Source: Dyadobacter sp. (GTDB lineage Bacteria; Bacteroidota; Bacteroidia; Cytophagales; Spirosomataceae). Taken from it: DNA of 64,000 bases. Position 1 is the first letter of the stretch. Each line of letters starts with the position of its first letter. This document shows, one piece after another, positions 45,383 to 53,642 of this stretch. The notes below the pieces were generated by a model that was not told the origin of the DNA, made no database searches, and saw only the letters and a program-made list of their open reading frames with translations. The position numbers and the translations under genes were made by a program. The DNA lies in NCBI RefSeq assembly GCF_017744695.1, contig NZ_JAGIAS010000005.1, forward strand, positions 310,001 to 374,000. The letters run 5' to 3'.

Positions 45383-46147
45383 ATGGAATCAGCAAGTAAA
45401 ATAGCATTGGTAACCGGCGGCAGCCGTGGTTTGGGAAAAAATATGGCGCTGCGCCTGGCAGAGAAAGGAAACGACGTGATTATCGTTTACCGCAGCAAAG
45501 AACAGGAGGCTGGCGAGGTGGTAGCGGCCATTGAGGCAATGGGGCAAAAAGCAGCGGCGATTCAGCTGGATACCGCAGATGTGAAGTCTTTCGACGGTTT
45601 CTTTTCCAAAGTTTCAGCCATTTTGCAAACCAAATGGGACCGCAACTCTTTCGATTTTCTGGTCAATAACGCAGGTATAAGCCGCCCTTCGGTATTTCCC
45701 GAAACCAGCGAGCAGGACTTTGATGACCTGATGAATGTGCATTTCAAAGGCGTTTACTTCCTCTCGCAGAAAGCATTGCCATTCCTCGCAGACGGTGGAC
45801 GGATCGTGAACCTTTCCACAGGCCTCGCGCGCTTTTCCACGCCCGGGTACGCCGCGTATGCATCCATGAAGGGTGCGATCGATACGCTCACGCGCTACAT
45901 GGCCAAAGAGCTGGGTGGCAGGGGCATCACCGTCAACGCACTGGCGCCGGGGGCGATCTATACCGATTTCAACAGCGAATCGTTCGATAACCACCCCGGC
46001 TTGACGGACTTTATCAGCAGCATTACCGCGCTGGGACGCCTGGGTGAGCCGAACGACATTGGTGGTGTGGTGGCGTTCCTCTGCTCGGAAGACGCGCGCT
46101 GGATCACCGGTCAGCGGATCGAAGTTTCGGGTGGAATGTTCCTTTGA
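45383..46147 (+). CDS. Short-chain dehydrogenase/reductase
   Basis: A 254-residue classical SDR. NAD(P) site TGGSRGLGKNMA near residue 11, NNAGISRPS near 95, active-site Tyr and Lys in AAYASMKGAIDTL near 158-162, the Ser in NLSTGLARF near 145, and a C-terminal GQRIEVSGGMFL. Cytoplasmic oxidoreductase; the substrate is unknown. It has its own TACCTTTG box and follows an AraC regulator gene. Confidence 0.92.
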   Translation: MESASKIALVTGGSRGLGKNMALRLAEKGNDVIIVYRSKEQEAGEVVAAIEAMGQKAAAIQLDTADVKSFDGFFSKVSAILQTKWDRNSFDFLVNNAGISRPSVFPETSEQDFDDLMNVHFKGVYFLSQKALPFLADGGRIVNLSTGLARFSTPGYAAYASMKGAIDTLTRYMAKELGGRGITVNALAPGAIYTDFNSESFDNHPGLTDFISSITALGRLGEPNDIGGVVAFLCSEDARWITGQRIEVSGGMFL

Positions 46148-46169
46148 TCCGGAAGTTTGCCAAAATGCC

Positions 46170-46201
46170 AGGCCGCCGCAGGTCCATACCTGCGGCGGCC
46201 T
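46170..46201. terminator. Bidirectional hairpin terminator
   Basis: Arms AGGCCGCCGCAGGT and ACCTGCGGCGGCCT (14 bp, perfect) with loop CCAT, between the convergent SDR and YceI genes. There is no T-tract, so it may act as a 3'-end stabiliser or factor-assisted terminator. Confidence 0.6.
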
Positions 46202-46222
46202 CGTGTTTGCAGACCTTTGAGA

Positions 46223-46846
46223 CTACATTTTGTTACCCGAAAGTTTCAGGTGTACCTCGATACCCGGTTTGATAGAGGCTTCGTCCGGCAGGCCGGGTTC
46301 GGTCGCATAGTTCATGCCCCATAGCGTGCGATCGAATGTCGTGATCGCCTCCAATTTAAAGGAATCACCGTTCAAATCGATGCGGGCCGGGAATGTGACC
46401 GGGTTGCTCTTGCCTAACAGTGTTAAATGCCCTGTCACCTCAAAATTCGCGCCTGAAACTACTCCTGGTCCGCTTCCTGTGAACGGCGCTACGCTCATGA
46501 TTTCAAAGGTTACGTTCGGATGGAGCGCCATATTGAAGAAATCGGCGCTTTGCAGGTGATGTACCAGCTGATGTTTCAACTCGTCGGTGGGCAGGTTCAG
46601 ATTGACGATCGATGCAAGCGGGAGCGTGAATGCCCCGCTTTTCACTTTTCCTCCTTCGATGACCAGACTGTTGCTTTCCACTTCGAGTCTGCCTTCATTG
46701 AAGTAACCCGTTTTGAGATAACCTTTCCATTCGGCCACGGAAGTTTCGTCCAGGTGATAGTTAGTGGCATTGACAGGCGCATCGTGGTCGGTGCAGCTGG
46801 TGAACAGCGCTGCAACTGTTAACAGTGTTAGAAGTTGTTTTTTCAT
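46223..46846 (-). CDS. YceI-family lipoprotein
   Basis: About 207 residues from the Met at 46846 (MKKQLLTLLTVAALFTSC), a clean lipoprotein leader with lipobox LFTSC at 14-18; the frame also permits a start six codons earlier at 46864. The mature domain is a YceI-type lipocalin-like barrel (about 30-205): AEWKGYLKTGYFNEG, VTFEIMSVAPF, FEVTGHLTLLGKSNPVTFPARI. YceI proteins bind isoprenoid-like lipids and are often stress-induced. A minus-strand -7-like TAGTTTTG lies at 46885-46892. Confidence 0.9.
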   Translation of the reverse strand: MKKQLLTLLTVAALFTSCTDHDAPVNATNYHLDETSVAEWKGYLKTGYFNEGRLEVESNSLVIEGGKVKSGAFTLPLASIVNLNLPTDELKHQLVHHLQSADFFNMALHPNVTFEIMSVAPFTGSGPGVVSGANFEVTGHLTLLGKSNPVTFPARIDLNGDSFKLEAITTFDRTLWGMNYATEPGLPDEASIKPGIEVHLKLSGNKM

Positions 46847-47031
46847 GGTTTGCTTTGTTTTCATGGCTGATTTTGATTCTGATGCAAAACTAAGCGCCGG
46901 ATGGTAGCCGCAGCCTACGCGGGACGGATGAAAAACTACGCAAGGCGGATTTTGCGTGAATCGGAGGCATTGGTATTCGGAGCATTTATTGCGTTATTTG
47001 CAGGCAGGATTTAGTCATTAAGCTACGGGCA

Positions 47032-47457
47032 ATGTCAATCAGAGGACCCATTATTTCGATCGAAGACGACGCCGATGATCAGTTTCTAATCAAGAGTGCG
47101 GTGGAGGAGCTCGACATACCTAACGAGCTTTTGTTTTTCGGCAACGGGGTGGAAGCTTTGCTTTACCTGGAGACCACCCGTGACCAGCCATTCCTGATCA
47201 TTTGCGACATCAATATGCCTGTCATGAACGGTCTGGAACTCCGCGAACGGATCGATAAGAATGAATACCTGCGGAAGAAATCGATCCCTTTCGTGTTTTT
47301 GAGCACGGCCGACAATCCCCTGGTCATCGAAAATGCATACGAATCGACCATTCAAGGCTTTTTCAAAAAGGAAAACAGCTTCGAGGAATTGAAAGCGAGG
47401 ATCCGGGTGATGTACAATTATTGGGCATATTGCCTGCATCCCAACCAATATCATTGA
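47032..47457 (+). CDS. Stand-alone response-regulator receiver
   Basis: A 141-residue CheY-like receiver with no output domain: acidic EDDADD near residue 11, phospho-acceptor Asp in IICDINMPVMNG near 60, FLSTAD and FFKKENS (Lys) further on. This type (Rcp1-like) usually passes phosphate in relays with a partner kinase. The closest partner is unclear; it lies 70 nt upstream of the sigma-54 regulator of the Kdp locus, so it may belong to the same signalling set. Confidence 0.88.
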   Translation: MSIRGPIISIEDDADDQFLIKSAVEELDIPNELLFFGNGVEALLYLETTRDQPFLIICDINMPVMNGLELRERIDKNEYLRKKSIPFVFLSTADNPLVIENAYESTIQGFFKKENSFEELKARIRVMYNYWAYCLHPNQYH

Positions 47458-47527
47458 TTTTTAACCTTTAACCAGTAACCAGGGATTTAAACCCCTGGCT
47501 TGGGCTTGGGCCTGGCTCAGCTGTGCT

Positions 47528-48865
47528 ATGAAAAAAATACTGATCGTCGACGACGAGGAAAAACTGCGTGGCCTGATGGGCCGGGTAATTAAGCTGGAAG
47601 GCTTTGAGGTGATGGAAGCGGGCGACATTAAAACGGCCTGGAAAAAGCTCGACCAATCGGATATCGACGTGGTGCTTTGCGACGTGAAGCTGCCTGACGG
47701 CAATGGCGTCGAGTTTTCGAAGATCTTGAAGGAAAAATACCCGTTGCTGGAAGTGATCCTGCTCACCGCGTACGGCAACATTCCCGATGGCGTCCAGGCG
47801 ATTAAGAACGGCGCATTCGACTACATTACCAAGGGCGACGACAACAACAAGATCATCCCGCTGTTGTACAAAGCCATTGAGAAAACAGAACTGAACCGTC
47901 GGGTCGTCAGCCTGGAAAAACAACTGGGCGAAAGACGGTCGTTTGACGCGATTATCGGCAAGTCGAGAAACCTGCAAGCTTGCATTGACCTGGCGCGCCG
48001 CGTGGCACCTACGGACACGACGGTGCTGTTGCTGGGCGAAACCGGTACAGGTAAGGAGGTATTCGCGCAATCCATCCACCACGCGAGCCATCGCGCCAAA
48101 AAGTCGTTTGTGGCCATCAATTGCTCCGCATTTGGCAAAGATTTGCTGGAAAGCGAGATGTTCGGGCACAAGGCGGGCGCATTCACGGGTGCGGTGCGCG
48201 ACAAAAAAGGGCTGTTCGAAGAAGCGAATAACGGGACTATCTTCCTCGACGAAATAGGGGAACTCGCGCCGGAGTTACAGGCCAAGCTGCTGCGGGTGCT
48301 CGAATCGGGGGAATTCATCAAAATAGGGGAAACCCATCCTACCAAAGTAAATGTGCGGGTGATCGCCGCGACGCACCGGGATTTGCCCAAGCAAATTGAG
48401 GCAGGTGAGTTCCGGAGCGATTTGTTTTACCGGCTTTCGGTTTTCCAGATCACTTTGCCCGCATTGCGTGAGCGTACGGCGGATATAGGCGCGCTGGCGA
48501 ACAGTTTTGCAACTCAATTTGCATTAAAAACCAATAAGAAGATCACTTCGCTTTCGCCCGATTTTATCCATGCATTGGAAAAAAATCCCTGGAACGGCAA
48601 TATCCGGGAGCTCAAAAACGTGATCGAACGCAGCGTGATCCTCACCGACGGCCCCGTGCTCGACGTCGAAAGTCTGCCTTTCGAAATGCAGCATCCGAGG
48701 CAGGAGGGTGGTAAAAATATGTCGGCATTCTCACTGGCGAGCTCCGAAAAGCTGCATTTGCAAAAAGTCCTGAACTACACCAACGGCAATAAAGCCGAGG
48801 CCGCGCGGCTGCTCGAAATAGGTATCGCGACGCTCTACCGCAAGATCGACGAGTACAAACTCTGA
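47528..48865 (+). CDS. Sigma-54-dependent NtrC-type response regulator of the Kdp locus
   Basis: A 445-residue enhancer-binding protein. Receiver at 1-120 with phospho-acceptor Asp52 (LCDVKLPD); AAA+ domain at about 140-375 with Walker A GETGTGKE (170-177), the sigma-54 contact loop GAFTGA (217-222) and Walker B with Asp241-Glu242 (IFLDEIG); C-terminal Fis-type HTH (NKAEAARLLEIGIATLYRKI). It precedes a sigma-54-like promoter and the kdp genes, so it probably replaces the OmpR-type KdpE of other bacteria. The partner kinase is likely the one at 57,045. A terminator follows at 48,904. Confidence 0.92.
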   Translation: MKKILIVDDEEKLRGLMGRVIKLEGFEVMEAGDIKTAWKKLDQSDIDVVLCDVKLPDGNGVEFSKILKEKYPLLEVILLTAYGNIPDGVQAIKNGAFDYITKGDDNNKIIPLLYKAIEKTELNRRVVSLEKQLGERRSFDAIIGKSRNLQACIDLARRVAPTDTTVLLLGETGTGKEVFAQSIHHASHRAKKSFVAINCSAFGKDLLESEMFGHKAGAFTGAVRDKKGLFEEANNGTIFLDEIGELAPELQAKLLRVLESGEFIKIGETHPTKVNVRVIAATHRDLPKQIEAGEFRSDLFYRLSVFQITLPALRERTADIGALANSFATQFALKTNKKITSLSPDFIHALEKNPWNGNIRELKNVIERSVILTDGPVLDVESLPFEMQHPRQEGGKNMSAFSLASSEKLHLQKVLNYTNGNKAEAARLLEIGIATLYRKIDEYKL

Positions 48866-48903
48866 TTGCACACAATAGCGCCAATATTTCCATTCTGATA
48901 AAG

Positions 48904-48931
48904 AAGCTTATCATTTTGATAGGCTTTTTTT
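48904..48931 (+). terminator. Intrinsic terminator after the NtrC-type regulator
   Basis: AAGCTTATCA and TGATAGGCTT make a 10-bp stem (one G-U pair) with a 3-nt loop, directly followed by TTTTT. It separates the regulator transcript from the kdp transcript. Confidence 0.8.
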
Positions 48932-48981
48932 ATGCCCTAAAAAATCATTTTAAATGCATCTGATTGTAAATCAGCCCCCTG

Positions 48982-49001
48982 CCGTCGACTTAAGTCGACG
49001 G
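48982..49001. promoter_or_regulatory. Perfect 20-bp palindrome overlapping the -24 element
   Basis: CCGTCGACTTAAGTCGACGG is a perfect palindrome whose last two bases are the GG of the -24 box. It may be an operator for a dimeric protein, or a structure that blocks promoter access. Enhancer sites for sigma-54 activators usually lie further upstream, so a repressor is at least as likely. Confidence 0.5.
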
Positions 49002-49013
49002 AACAAGAGTTGC
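49000..49013 (+). promoter_or_regulatory. Putative sigma-54 promoter of the kdp operon
   Basis: GG-N10-GC with the downstream part TTGCT (GGAACAAGAGTTGC) fits the sigma-54 -24/-12 pattern: invariant GG at 49000-49001, GC at 49012-49013, TT just before the GC. A start point near 49025 would leave about 22 nt of leader before the first small ORF at 49047. The gene immediately upstream encodes a sigma-54 activator with GAFTGA. Confidence 0.6.
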
Positions 49014-49046
49014 TATATGCTACAATGAATTTAAAAAATTTAGACA

Positions 49047-49130
49047 ATGACAACACTCCTTCTTCTGGCAGCCGGCGCTCTGAGTTTCGCGCTGTTTTAC
49101 AAAATCGTTCACTATTTCGAAAAGATCTGA
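49047..49130 (+). CDS. 27-residue membrane micropeptide before kdpF
   Basis: ATG ACA ACA ... ATC TGA gives a 27-residue peptide: MTTLLLLAAGALSFALF makes a single membrane helix, then the basic/aromatic tail YKIVHYFEKI. It is too short for most gene callers. It stops 4 nt before the kdpF start and lies right after the sigma-54-like promoter, so it is the first ORF of the kdp mRNA. I do not recognise a family. It may be a second KdpF-like subunit or a small regulator of the pump. Confidence 0.6.
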   Translation: MTTLLLLAAGALSFALFYKIVHYFEKI

Positions 49131-49134
49131 AATC

Positions 49135-49212
49135 ATGCTCGCGCTATTCATCGTCTCGATCCTGGTCTTCGTGTACATGTGCTATGTGCTCGTGAAGCCT
49201 GAAAAATTCTAA
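49135..49212 (+). CDS. kdpF: KdpF, small subunit of the Kdp potassium ATPase
   Basis: A 25-residue peptide, MLALFIVSILVFVYMCYVLV followed by KPEKF, with one membrane helix and the Y-x-L-x-KPE-x-F C terminus typical of KdpF. It starts 4 nt after the upstream micropeptide and ends 14 nt before kdpA. KdpF stabilises the KdpFABC complex in the inner membrane. Confidence 0.85.
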   Translation: MLALFIVSILVFVYMCYVLVKPEKF

Positions 49213-49226
49213 AAACACCCAATCCA

Positions 49227-50915
49227 ATGAACACTGAATTATTTGGCATAGTCGCATTGTTTGTCGTTACGGTCGCATTGGCGGTACCCTTCGGCAAGTA
49301 CATCGCGAAAGTATATGGAGGAGAAAGAACGCTTCTGGATCCTGTTTTTGGCCCTTTGGAGAAAGGGTTTTACCGTTTGAGCGGTATCCGCCCGAATGTG
49401 GAAATGAACTGGAAGCAGCATTTGTTCGCATTGCTGACGATCAACATGGTCTGGTTCTTCCTGGGCATGCTCGTGTTGATGAACCAGGGCTGGCTCGCGC
49501 TCAACCCGGACGGAAACCCGTCGCAATCGCCCGATCTGGCATTTAATACCACCATTTCATTTGTCGTCAACTGTAACCTCCAACACTACTCCGGCGAAAC
49601 CGGCATGAGCTACCTCGGACAGCTGTTCCTGATGTTCCTGCAATTCGTCACCGCGGGCACGGGTATGGCTGCCGCGGCAGTCGTCATCATTGCCCTCAAA
49701 GAGCGTACAACCGACAAGCTGGGCAACTTCTACGACCTGTTGGTGAAATCCTGCACGCGCATTCTGCTGCCCGTTTCATTCGCGATCGCATTGATCCTGC
49801 TTGCCAACGGCACGCCGATGACATTCGACGGTAAAGATACCATGTACACGATGCAAGGCGACACCGTTCAGGTTTCGACCGGCCCGGTGGCTGCTTTCGT
49901 ACCGATCAAACACGTGGGTACCAATGGCGGCGGTTTTTTCGGGGCCAACTCGGCGCACCCGCTCGAAAACCCCAACTATGCCACCAATATGACCGAAATG
50001 TTCGGTCAGATGATCATTCCGCTGGCTATGATCTTTGCATTGGGGTACTATGTCAAAAGGAGAAGGCTGTCCTGGATGATCTTCGGGGTGATGACGCTCG
50101 GCTTTTTGCTGCTGACCGTTCCTACGATCGTCACCGAGCTCCACGGCAATCCGAAAATCGCGCAAATGGGTGTCGATATGGGCTCCGGCGCGATGGAAGG
50201 GAAGGAGACCCGTTTCGGAACAACCGCCTCCGCATTTTGGAGTATAGCCACTACCGTTATCTCCACCGGCTCGATCAACTCGATGCATGACAGCTTTATG
50301 CCGGTGTCGGGATTGACGCAGATGCTGTCGATGATGACCAATGCATTTTACGGTGGCGCGGGCGCGGGGATTCTCAATTTCTATATATTCATTATCCTGG
50401 CGGTGTTCATCAGTGGTTTAATGGTGGGCCGCACGCCGGAGTTGATGGGTAAAAAAATTGAAGCCAGGGAGATGAAGATCGCCATGATCGTTGCCTTGCT
50501 GCATCCGTTGCTGATCCTGGCCGCGACCGCATTGGGCGTTTCGATGCCCGAACTGACCGCCGGCACATTGAATAACCCCGGTTTCCACGGTTTCAGTGAA
50601 ATGTTATACGAATACACTTCCTCGGCCGCCAACAATGGTAGCGGTTTCGAGGGGCTAGGCGATAATACGCCCTGGTGGAACATCAGCTGCGGTATCGTAC
50701 TGATCCTTTCGCGGTTTATCCCGATCATCGGTCCGGTGGCGATCGCAGGCATTCTCGCGGCCAAAAAACACGTTCCTGAAAGCGCAGGTACCCTTAAAAC
50801 AGACACCGGTACGTTCGGTATCATGGTATTCGCCGTGATCGTGATCATCACCGCACTATCCTTTTTCCCCGCATTGACCCTCGGGCCGATCGCCGAATAT
50901 TTTTCAATGCAATAA
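49227..50915 (+). CDS. kdpA: KdpA, potassium-binding and translocating subunit
   Basis: A 562-residue membrane protein, full length for KdpA, with ten or so hydrophobic helices. The selectivity-filter region is visible as VGTNGGGFFGANSAHPLENP near residue 230, and the conserved GLDNTPWWN-like segment as GLGDNTPWWN near 480. It forms the channel-like K+ entry of the KdpFABC P-type ATPase. Follows kdpF by 14 nt and precedes kdpB by 17 nt. Confidence 0.97.
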   Translation: MNTELFGIVALFVVTVALAVPFGKYIAKVYGGERTLLDPVFGPLEKGFYRLSGIRPNVEMNWKQHLFALLTINMVWFFLGMLVLMNQGWLALNPDGNPSQSPDLAFNTTISFVVNCNLQHYSGETGMSYLGQLFLMFLQFVTAGTGMAAAAVVIIALKERTTDKLGNFYDLLVKSCTRILLPVSFAIALILLANGTPMTFDGKDTMYTMQGDTVQVSTGPVAAFVPIKHVGTNGGGFFGANSAHPLENPNYATNMTEMFGQMIIPLAMIFALGYYVKRRRLSWMIFGVMTLGFLLLTVPTIVTELHGNPKIAQMGVDMGSGAMEGKETRFGTTASAFWSIATTVISTGSINSMHDSFMPVSGLTQMLSMMTNAFYGGAGAGILNFYIFIILAVFISGLMVGRTPELMGKKIEAREMKIAMIVALLHPLLILAATALGVSMPELTAGTLNNPGFHGFSEMLYEYTSSAANNGSGFEGLGDNTPWWNISCGIVLILSRFIPIIGPVAIAGILAAKKHVPESAGTLKTDTGTFGIMVFAVIVIITALSFFPALTLGPIAEYFSMQ

Positions 50916-50932
50916 TTAACTGACTAGCAGAA

Positions 50933-52972
50933 ATGAAAGCTCAAAATACATCCCTTTTTCAGGGAGACCTCGTACGGGAGGCGCTGGCGCAATCTTTTGT
51001 GAAGCTCAACCCCCGGATTATGTTCCGTAACCCGGTGATGTTCACCGTCTGGATCGGTACGTTTGTCATGGCGATCGTGAATATCTGGGTTATTTCCGGT
51101 GAGAAATCGCAGGGCAGTATGGTTTACAACCTGGTGATCTTCCTGATCCTTCTGCTTACCCTGTTGTTTGCCAATTTCGCTGAGGCCATTGCCGAGGCGC
51201 GCGGTAAGGCACAGGCCAACAGCTTACGTAAAACCCGTGAAGAAACGCCTGCGAAGTGGATGCAGGTGGTGGGTGATATGTATGTCAATGAAATTAAAGT
51301 CGTTCCTTCCTCGCAGCTGCGCAAGGGGCACATATTCTTGTGCGAAGCCGGCGACATTATCCCGACCGACGGTGAGATCATCGAAGGACTCGCGACGATC
51401 GACGAAAGCGCTATCACCGGCGAATCCGCGCCCGTGATCCGCGAAGCAGGCGGCGACAAAAGTAGCGTTACCGGCGGTACCAAGGTGCTTTCCGACCGCA
51501 TCAAGGTTAAAGTGACCACCGAGCCGGGTGAGAGTTTTCTGGACAAAATGATTGCATTGGTAGAAGGCGCCAGCCGTCAGAAAACGCCGAACGAGATCGC
51601 TTTGACGATCCTGCTGGCCGGTTTTACATTGGTATTTATCATTGTGTGTATCACCCTGAAACCATTCGGTGATTTCGCCAACACGCCCATTACTATTGCC
51701 GCATTTATCTCCCTGTTCGTCTGCCTGATCCCTACCACGATCGGCGGATTACTCTCGGCCATCGGTATTGCCGGTATGGACCGGGCATTGCGCGCCAATG
51801 TGATCACCAAAAGCGGTAAAGCCGTGGAAACAGCCGGAGATATCGACACCTTGTTGCTCGACAAAACCGGGACGATCACCATCGGGAATCGTAAAGCCAC
51901 CAATTTCTGGCCTGCCAAAGGCATCGATAAAAGCTTTTTTATCAAAGCGGCCGCATTGAGCTCCATTGCGGACGAAACGCCAGAGGGTAAGTCCATTATC
52001 GAGCTCGCGGATCTGCATGCCGATCAGCTCCGTGTCGAAAATCCTACGTTCATCGAATTCACCGCTGAAACGAGGAGCTCGGGCGTGAACTTTCTGGACA
52101 CGCGTATCCGCAAGGGCGCATCCGACGCCATCCGTAAATTAAGCGAAAAGGCGGGCAATGCATTTCCGGCAGATATTGCGGAGAAAGTAAGGGACATATC
52201 CAGCAATGGTGGTACGCCGTTGGTAGTGGCTGAAAATGAGGTGGTCATCGGGGTGATCGAGTTGCAGGATATTATTAAACCCGGCATTCAGGAACGTTTC
52301 GAAAGGCTGCGTAAAATGGGGGTCAAAACCGTGATGGTAACCGGCGACAACCCGCTGACTGCGAAGTTTATTGCTGAAAAGGCTGGCGTCGACGACTACA
52401 TTGCAGAAGCCAAGCCGGAGGATAAAATGAATTACATCAAAGCCGAGCAGCAAAAAGGAAAACTGGTAGCCATGATGGGCGACGGTACCAACGACGCGCC
52501 CGCTCTCGCGCAAGCCGACGTGGGTGTGGCTATGAACAGCGGTACGCAAGCGGCCAAGGAAGCCGGTAATATGGTAGATCTTGATAACGACCCGACCAAA
52601 CTGATCGAAATTGTGGAAATAGGCAAACAACTGCTGATGACCCGCGGTACGCTCACGACGTTCAGCATCGCCAATGACGTGGCTAAGTACTTCGCCATCG
52701 TACCTGCATTGTTCATCGCGTCGATTCCTGCCCTGCAAGGATTGAACGTCATGCGCCTCCACAGCCCGGAAAGTGCGATTCTCTCGGCGATCATCTTCAA
52801 CGCTGTCATCATCCCGCTGCTCATACCGCTCGCATTGAAAGGCGTTGCCTACAAACCGATCGGCGCCAGCGCATTGCTGAGACGGAATTTGCTGATTTAC
52901 GGATTGGGAGGAGTACTGATACCTTTTGTAGGGATTAAGGCGATTGATTTGCTGGTAAGTGTTTGGTTTTGA
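50933..52972 (+). CDS. kdpB: KdpB, P-type ATPase catalytic subunit
   Basis: A 679-residue P-type ATPase with phosphorylation site Asp310 (LLLDKTGTIT), the actuator loop TGES (162-165), the P-domain MVTGDNPLTA and GDGTNDAPAL, and terminal membrane helices. It hydrolyses ATP to drive K+ import through KdpA. Its stop codon is 4 nt from the 3' end of an antisense PIN-domain toxin gene, which separates it from kdpC; in most bacteria kdpB and kdpC are adjacent. Confidence 0.97.
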   Translation: MKAQNTSLFQGDLVREALAQSFVKLNPRIMFRNPVMFTVWIGTFVMAIVNIWVISGEKSQGSMVYNLVIFLILLLTLLFANFAEAIAEARGKAQANSLRKTREETPAKWMQVVGDMYVNEIKVVPSSQLRKGHIFLCEAGDIIPTDGEIIEGLATIDESAITGESAPVIREAGGDKSSVTGGTKVLSDRIKVKVTTEPGESFLDKMIALVEGASRQKTPNEIALTILLAGFTLVFIIVCITLKPFGDFANTPITIAAFISLFVCLIPTTIGGLLSAIGIAGMDRALRANVITKSGKAVETAGDIDTLLLDKTGTITIGNRKATNFWPAKGIDKSFFIKAAALSSIADETPEGKSIIELADLHADQLRVENPTFIEFTAETRSSGVNFLDTRIRKGASDAIRKLSEKAGNAFPADIAEKVRDISSNGGTPLVVAENEVVIGVIELQDIIKPGIQERFERLRKMGVKTVMVTGDNPLTAKFIAEKAGVDDYIAEAKPEDKMNYIKAEQQKGKLVAMMGDGTNDAPALAQADVGVAMNSGTQAAKEAGNMVDLDNDPTKLIEIVEIGKQLLMTRGTLTTFSIANDVAKYFAIVPALFIASIPALQGLNVMRLHSPESAILSAIIFNAVIIPLLIPLALKGVAYKPIGASALLRRNLLIYGLGGVLIPFVGIKAIDLLVSVWF

Positions 52973-52976
52973 GTAA

Positions 52977-53381
52977 TCAAATGAAAGGGTTGATGATTCT
53001 CAATCGATTCTCAATTATAAGCCCATTTTGCATGTCTTCCGAATATAAAATATTGCAACCTGCTTCGAGCGCTGATGCGACGATCTTCGCGTCAAATGGT
53101 TGTAGCAGATATCGGTCCATGATAAAAAGGGCTGTATTGACAACCGAGGTGTTTTCCGGTTGGATCAATGAGGCGGATGTCAACCATTTGACGAACATGC
53201 GAGCAGACTCCCGATCCATCTTATGTTTCCGCAAGCATACATTGATGCACTCAAAAACTACCTGTGAGCTGATAAATGGGACGTCTCGCATGAGATCCAT
53301 TGCTACCAGCCTCTTGTCAGTTTCATTTAAATCAATCAGATACAGTGCGATGTTGGAGTCAATGAAAAAGTTATCGCTCAT
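52977..53381 (-). CDS. PIN-domain (VapC-like) toxin
   Basis: About 134 residues from MSDNFFIDSN; an in-frame ATG three codons earlier at 53390 is also possible. PIN-domain acidic pocket: Asp in NFFIDSN near residue 8, Glu in VVFECINV near 45, Asp in QPFDAKIVASAL near 96 and Asp in LYSEDMQNG near 115. PIN toxins of VapBC modules cleave RNA. It overlaps the upstream antitoxin gene by 11 nt, so it is translated in a coupled way. It lies antisense between kdpB and kdpC. Confidence 0.85.
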   Translation of the reverse strand: MSDNFFIDSNIALYLIDLNETDKRLVAMDLMRDVPFISSQVVFECINVCLRKHKMDRESARMFVKWLTSASLIQPENTSVVNTALFIMDRYLLQPFDAKIVASALEAGCNILYSEDMQNGLIIENRLRIINPFI

Positions 53382-53601
53382 TGGCTTCATCGCGATCGAA
53401 TTTAAAACCGGAACGATCTATCTGAATGGTTTTGAAGAATTCAACGGCCTTTTCCGCGGCCTCTCTCTTGCTTGCTCTAAGCCCTTCGACGGATTCGCCA
53501 AGATCGAAGGCTATCACCTCGATATCCTTGTGAAGATATTCGTCTGGAAGCCTGACATTCAGGTCCTCAGCATTTTCGGCAACGAAAATTTTCCTGTACA
53601 T
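53371..53601 (-). CDS. Cognate antitoxin of the PIN toxin
   Basis: A 76-residue charged protein: an N-terminal strand-rich part (YRKIFVAENAEDLNVRLPDEYL) and a C-terminal helical, charged tail that would wrap the toxin (ASKREAAEKAVEFF, KFDRDEANER). It is not a clear AbrB or RHH domain, so the family is not named. Gene order antitoxin then toxin with overlap is the VapBC pattern. It starts 41 nt from the divergent kdpC start, with a -7 box in the gap. Confidence 0.75.
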   Translation of the reverse strand: MYRKIFVAENAEDLNVRLPDEYLHKDIEVIAFDLGESVEGLRASKREAAEKAVEFFKTIQIDRSGFKFDRDEANER

Positions 53602-53620
53602 AGTGCGATTTCTTTTTTCT

Positions 53621-53628
53621 CAAAAATA
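53621..53628 (-). promoter_or_regulatory. Bacteroidota -7 element of the PIN TA pair
   Basis: On the minus strand it reads TATTTTTG, matching TAnnTTTG, 19 nt before the antitoxin start. The 41-nt gap to kdpC also leaves little room for a separate kdpC promoter. Confidence 0.45.
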
Positions 53629-53642
53629 AAAATTTCAAAACC

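Noticed and set aside
47477..47497. CCAGGG...CCCTGG hairpin before the NtrC-type regulator as a riboswitch
   Set aside because: Short six-bp stem with no conserved RNA motif or T-run; could be a weak terminator of the upstream receiver gene, but not enough to call.
49010..49195. 61-codon plus-strand frame over the small kdp ORFs
   Set aside because: Different frame from the two membrane peptides, Ser/Arg/Cys-rich, without protein-like pattern; the peptides at 49,047 and 49,135 explain the region.
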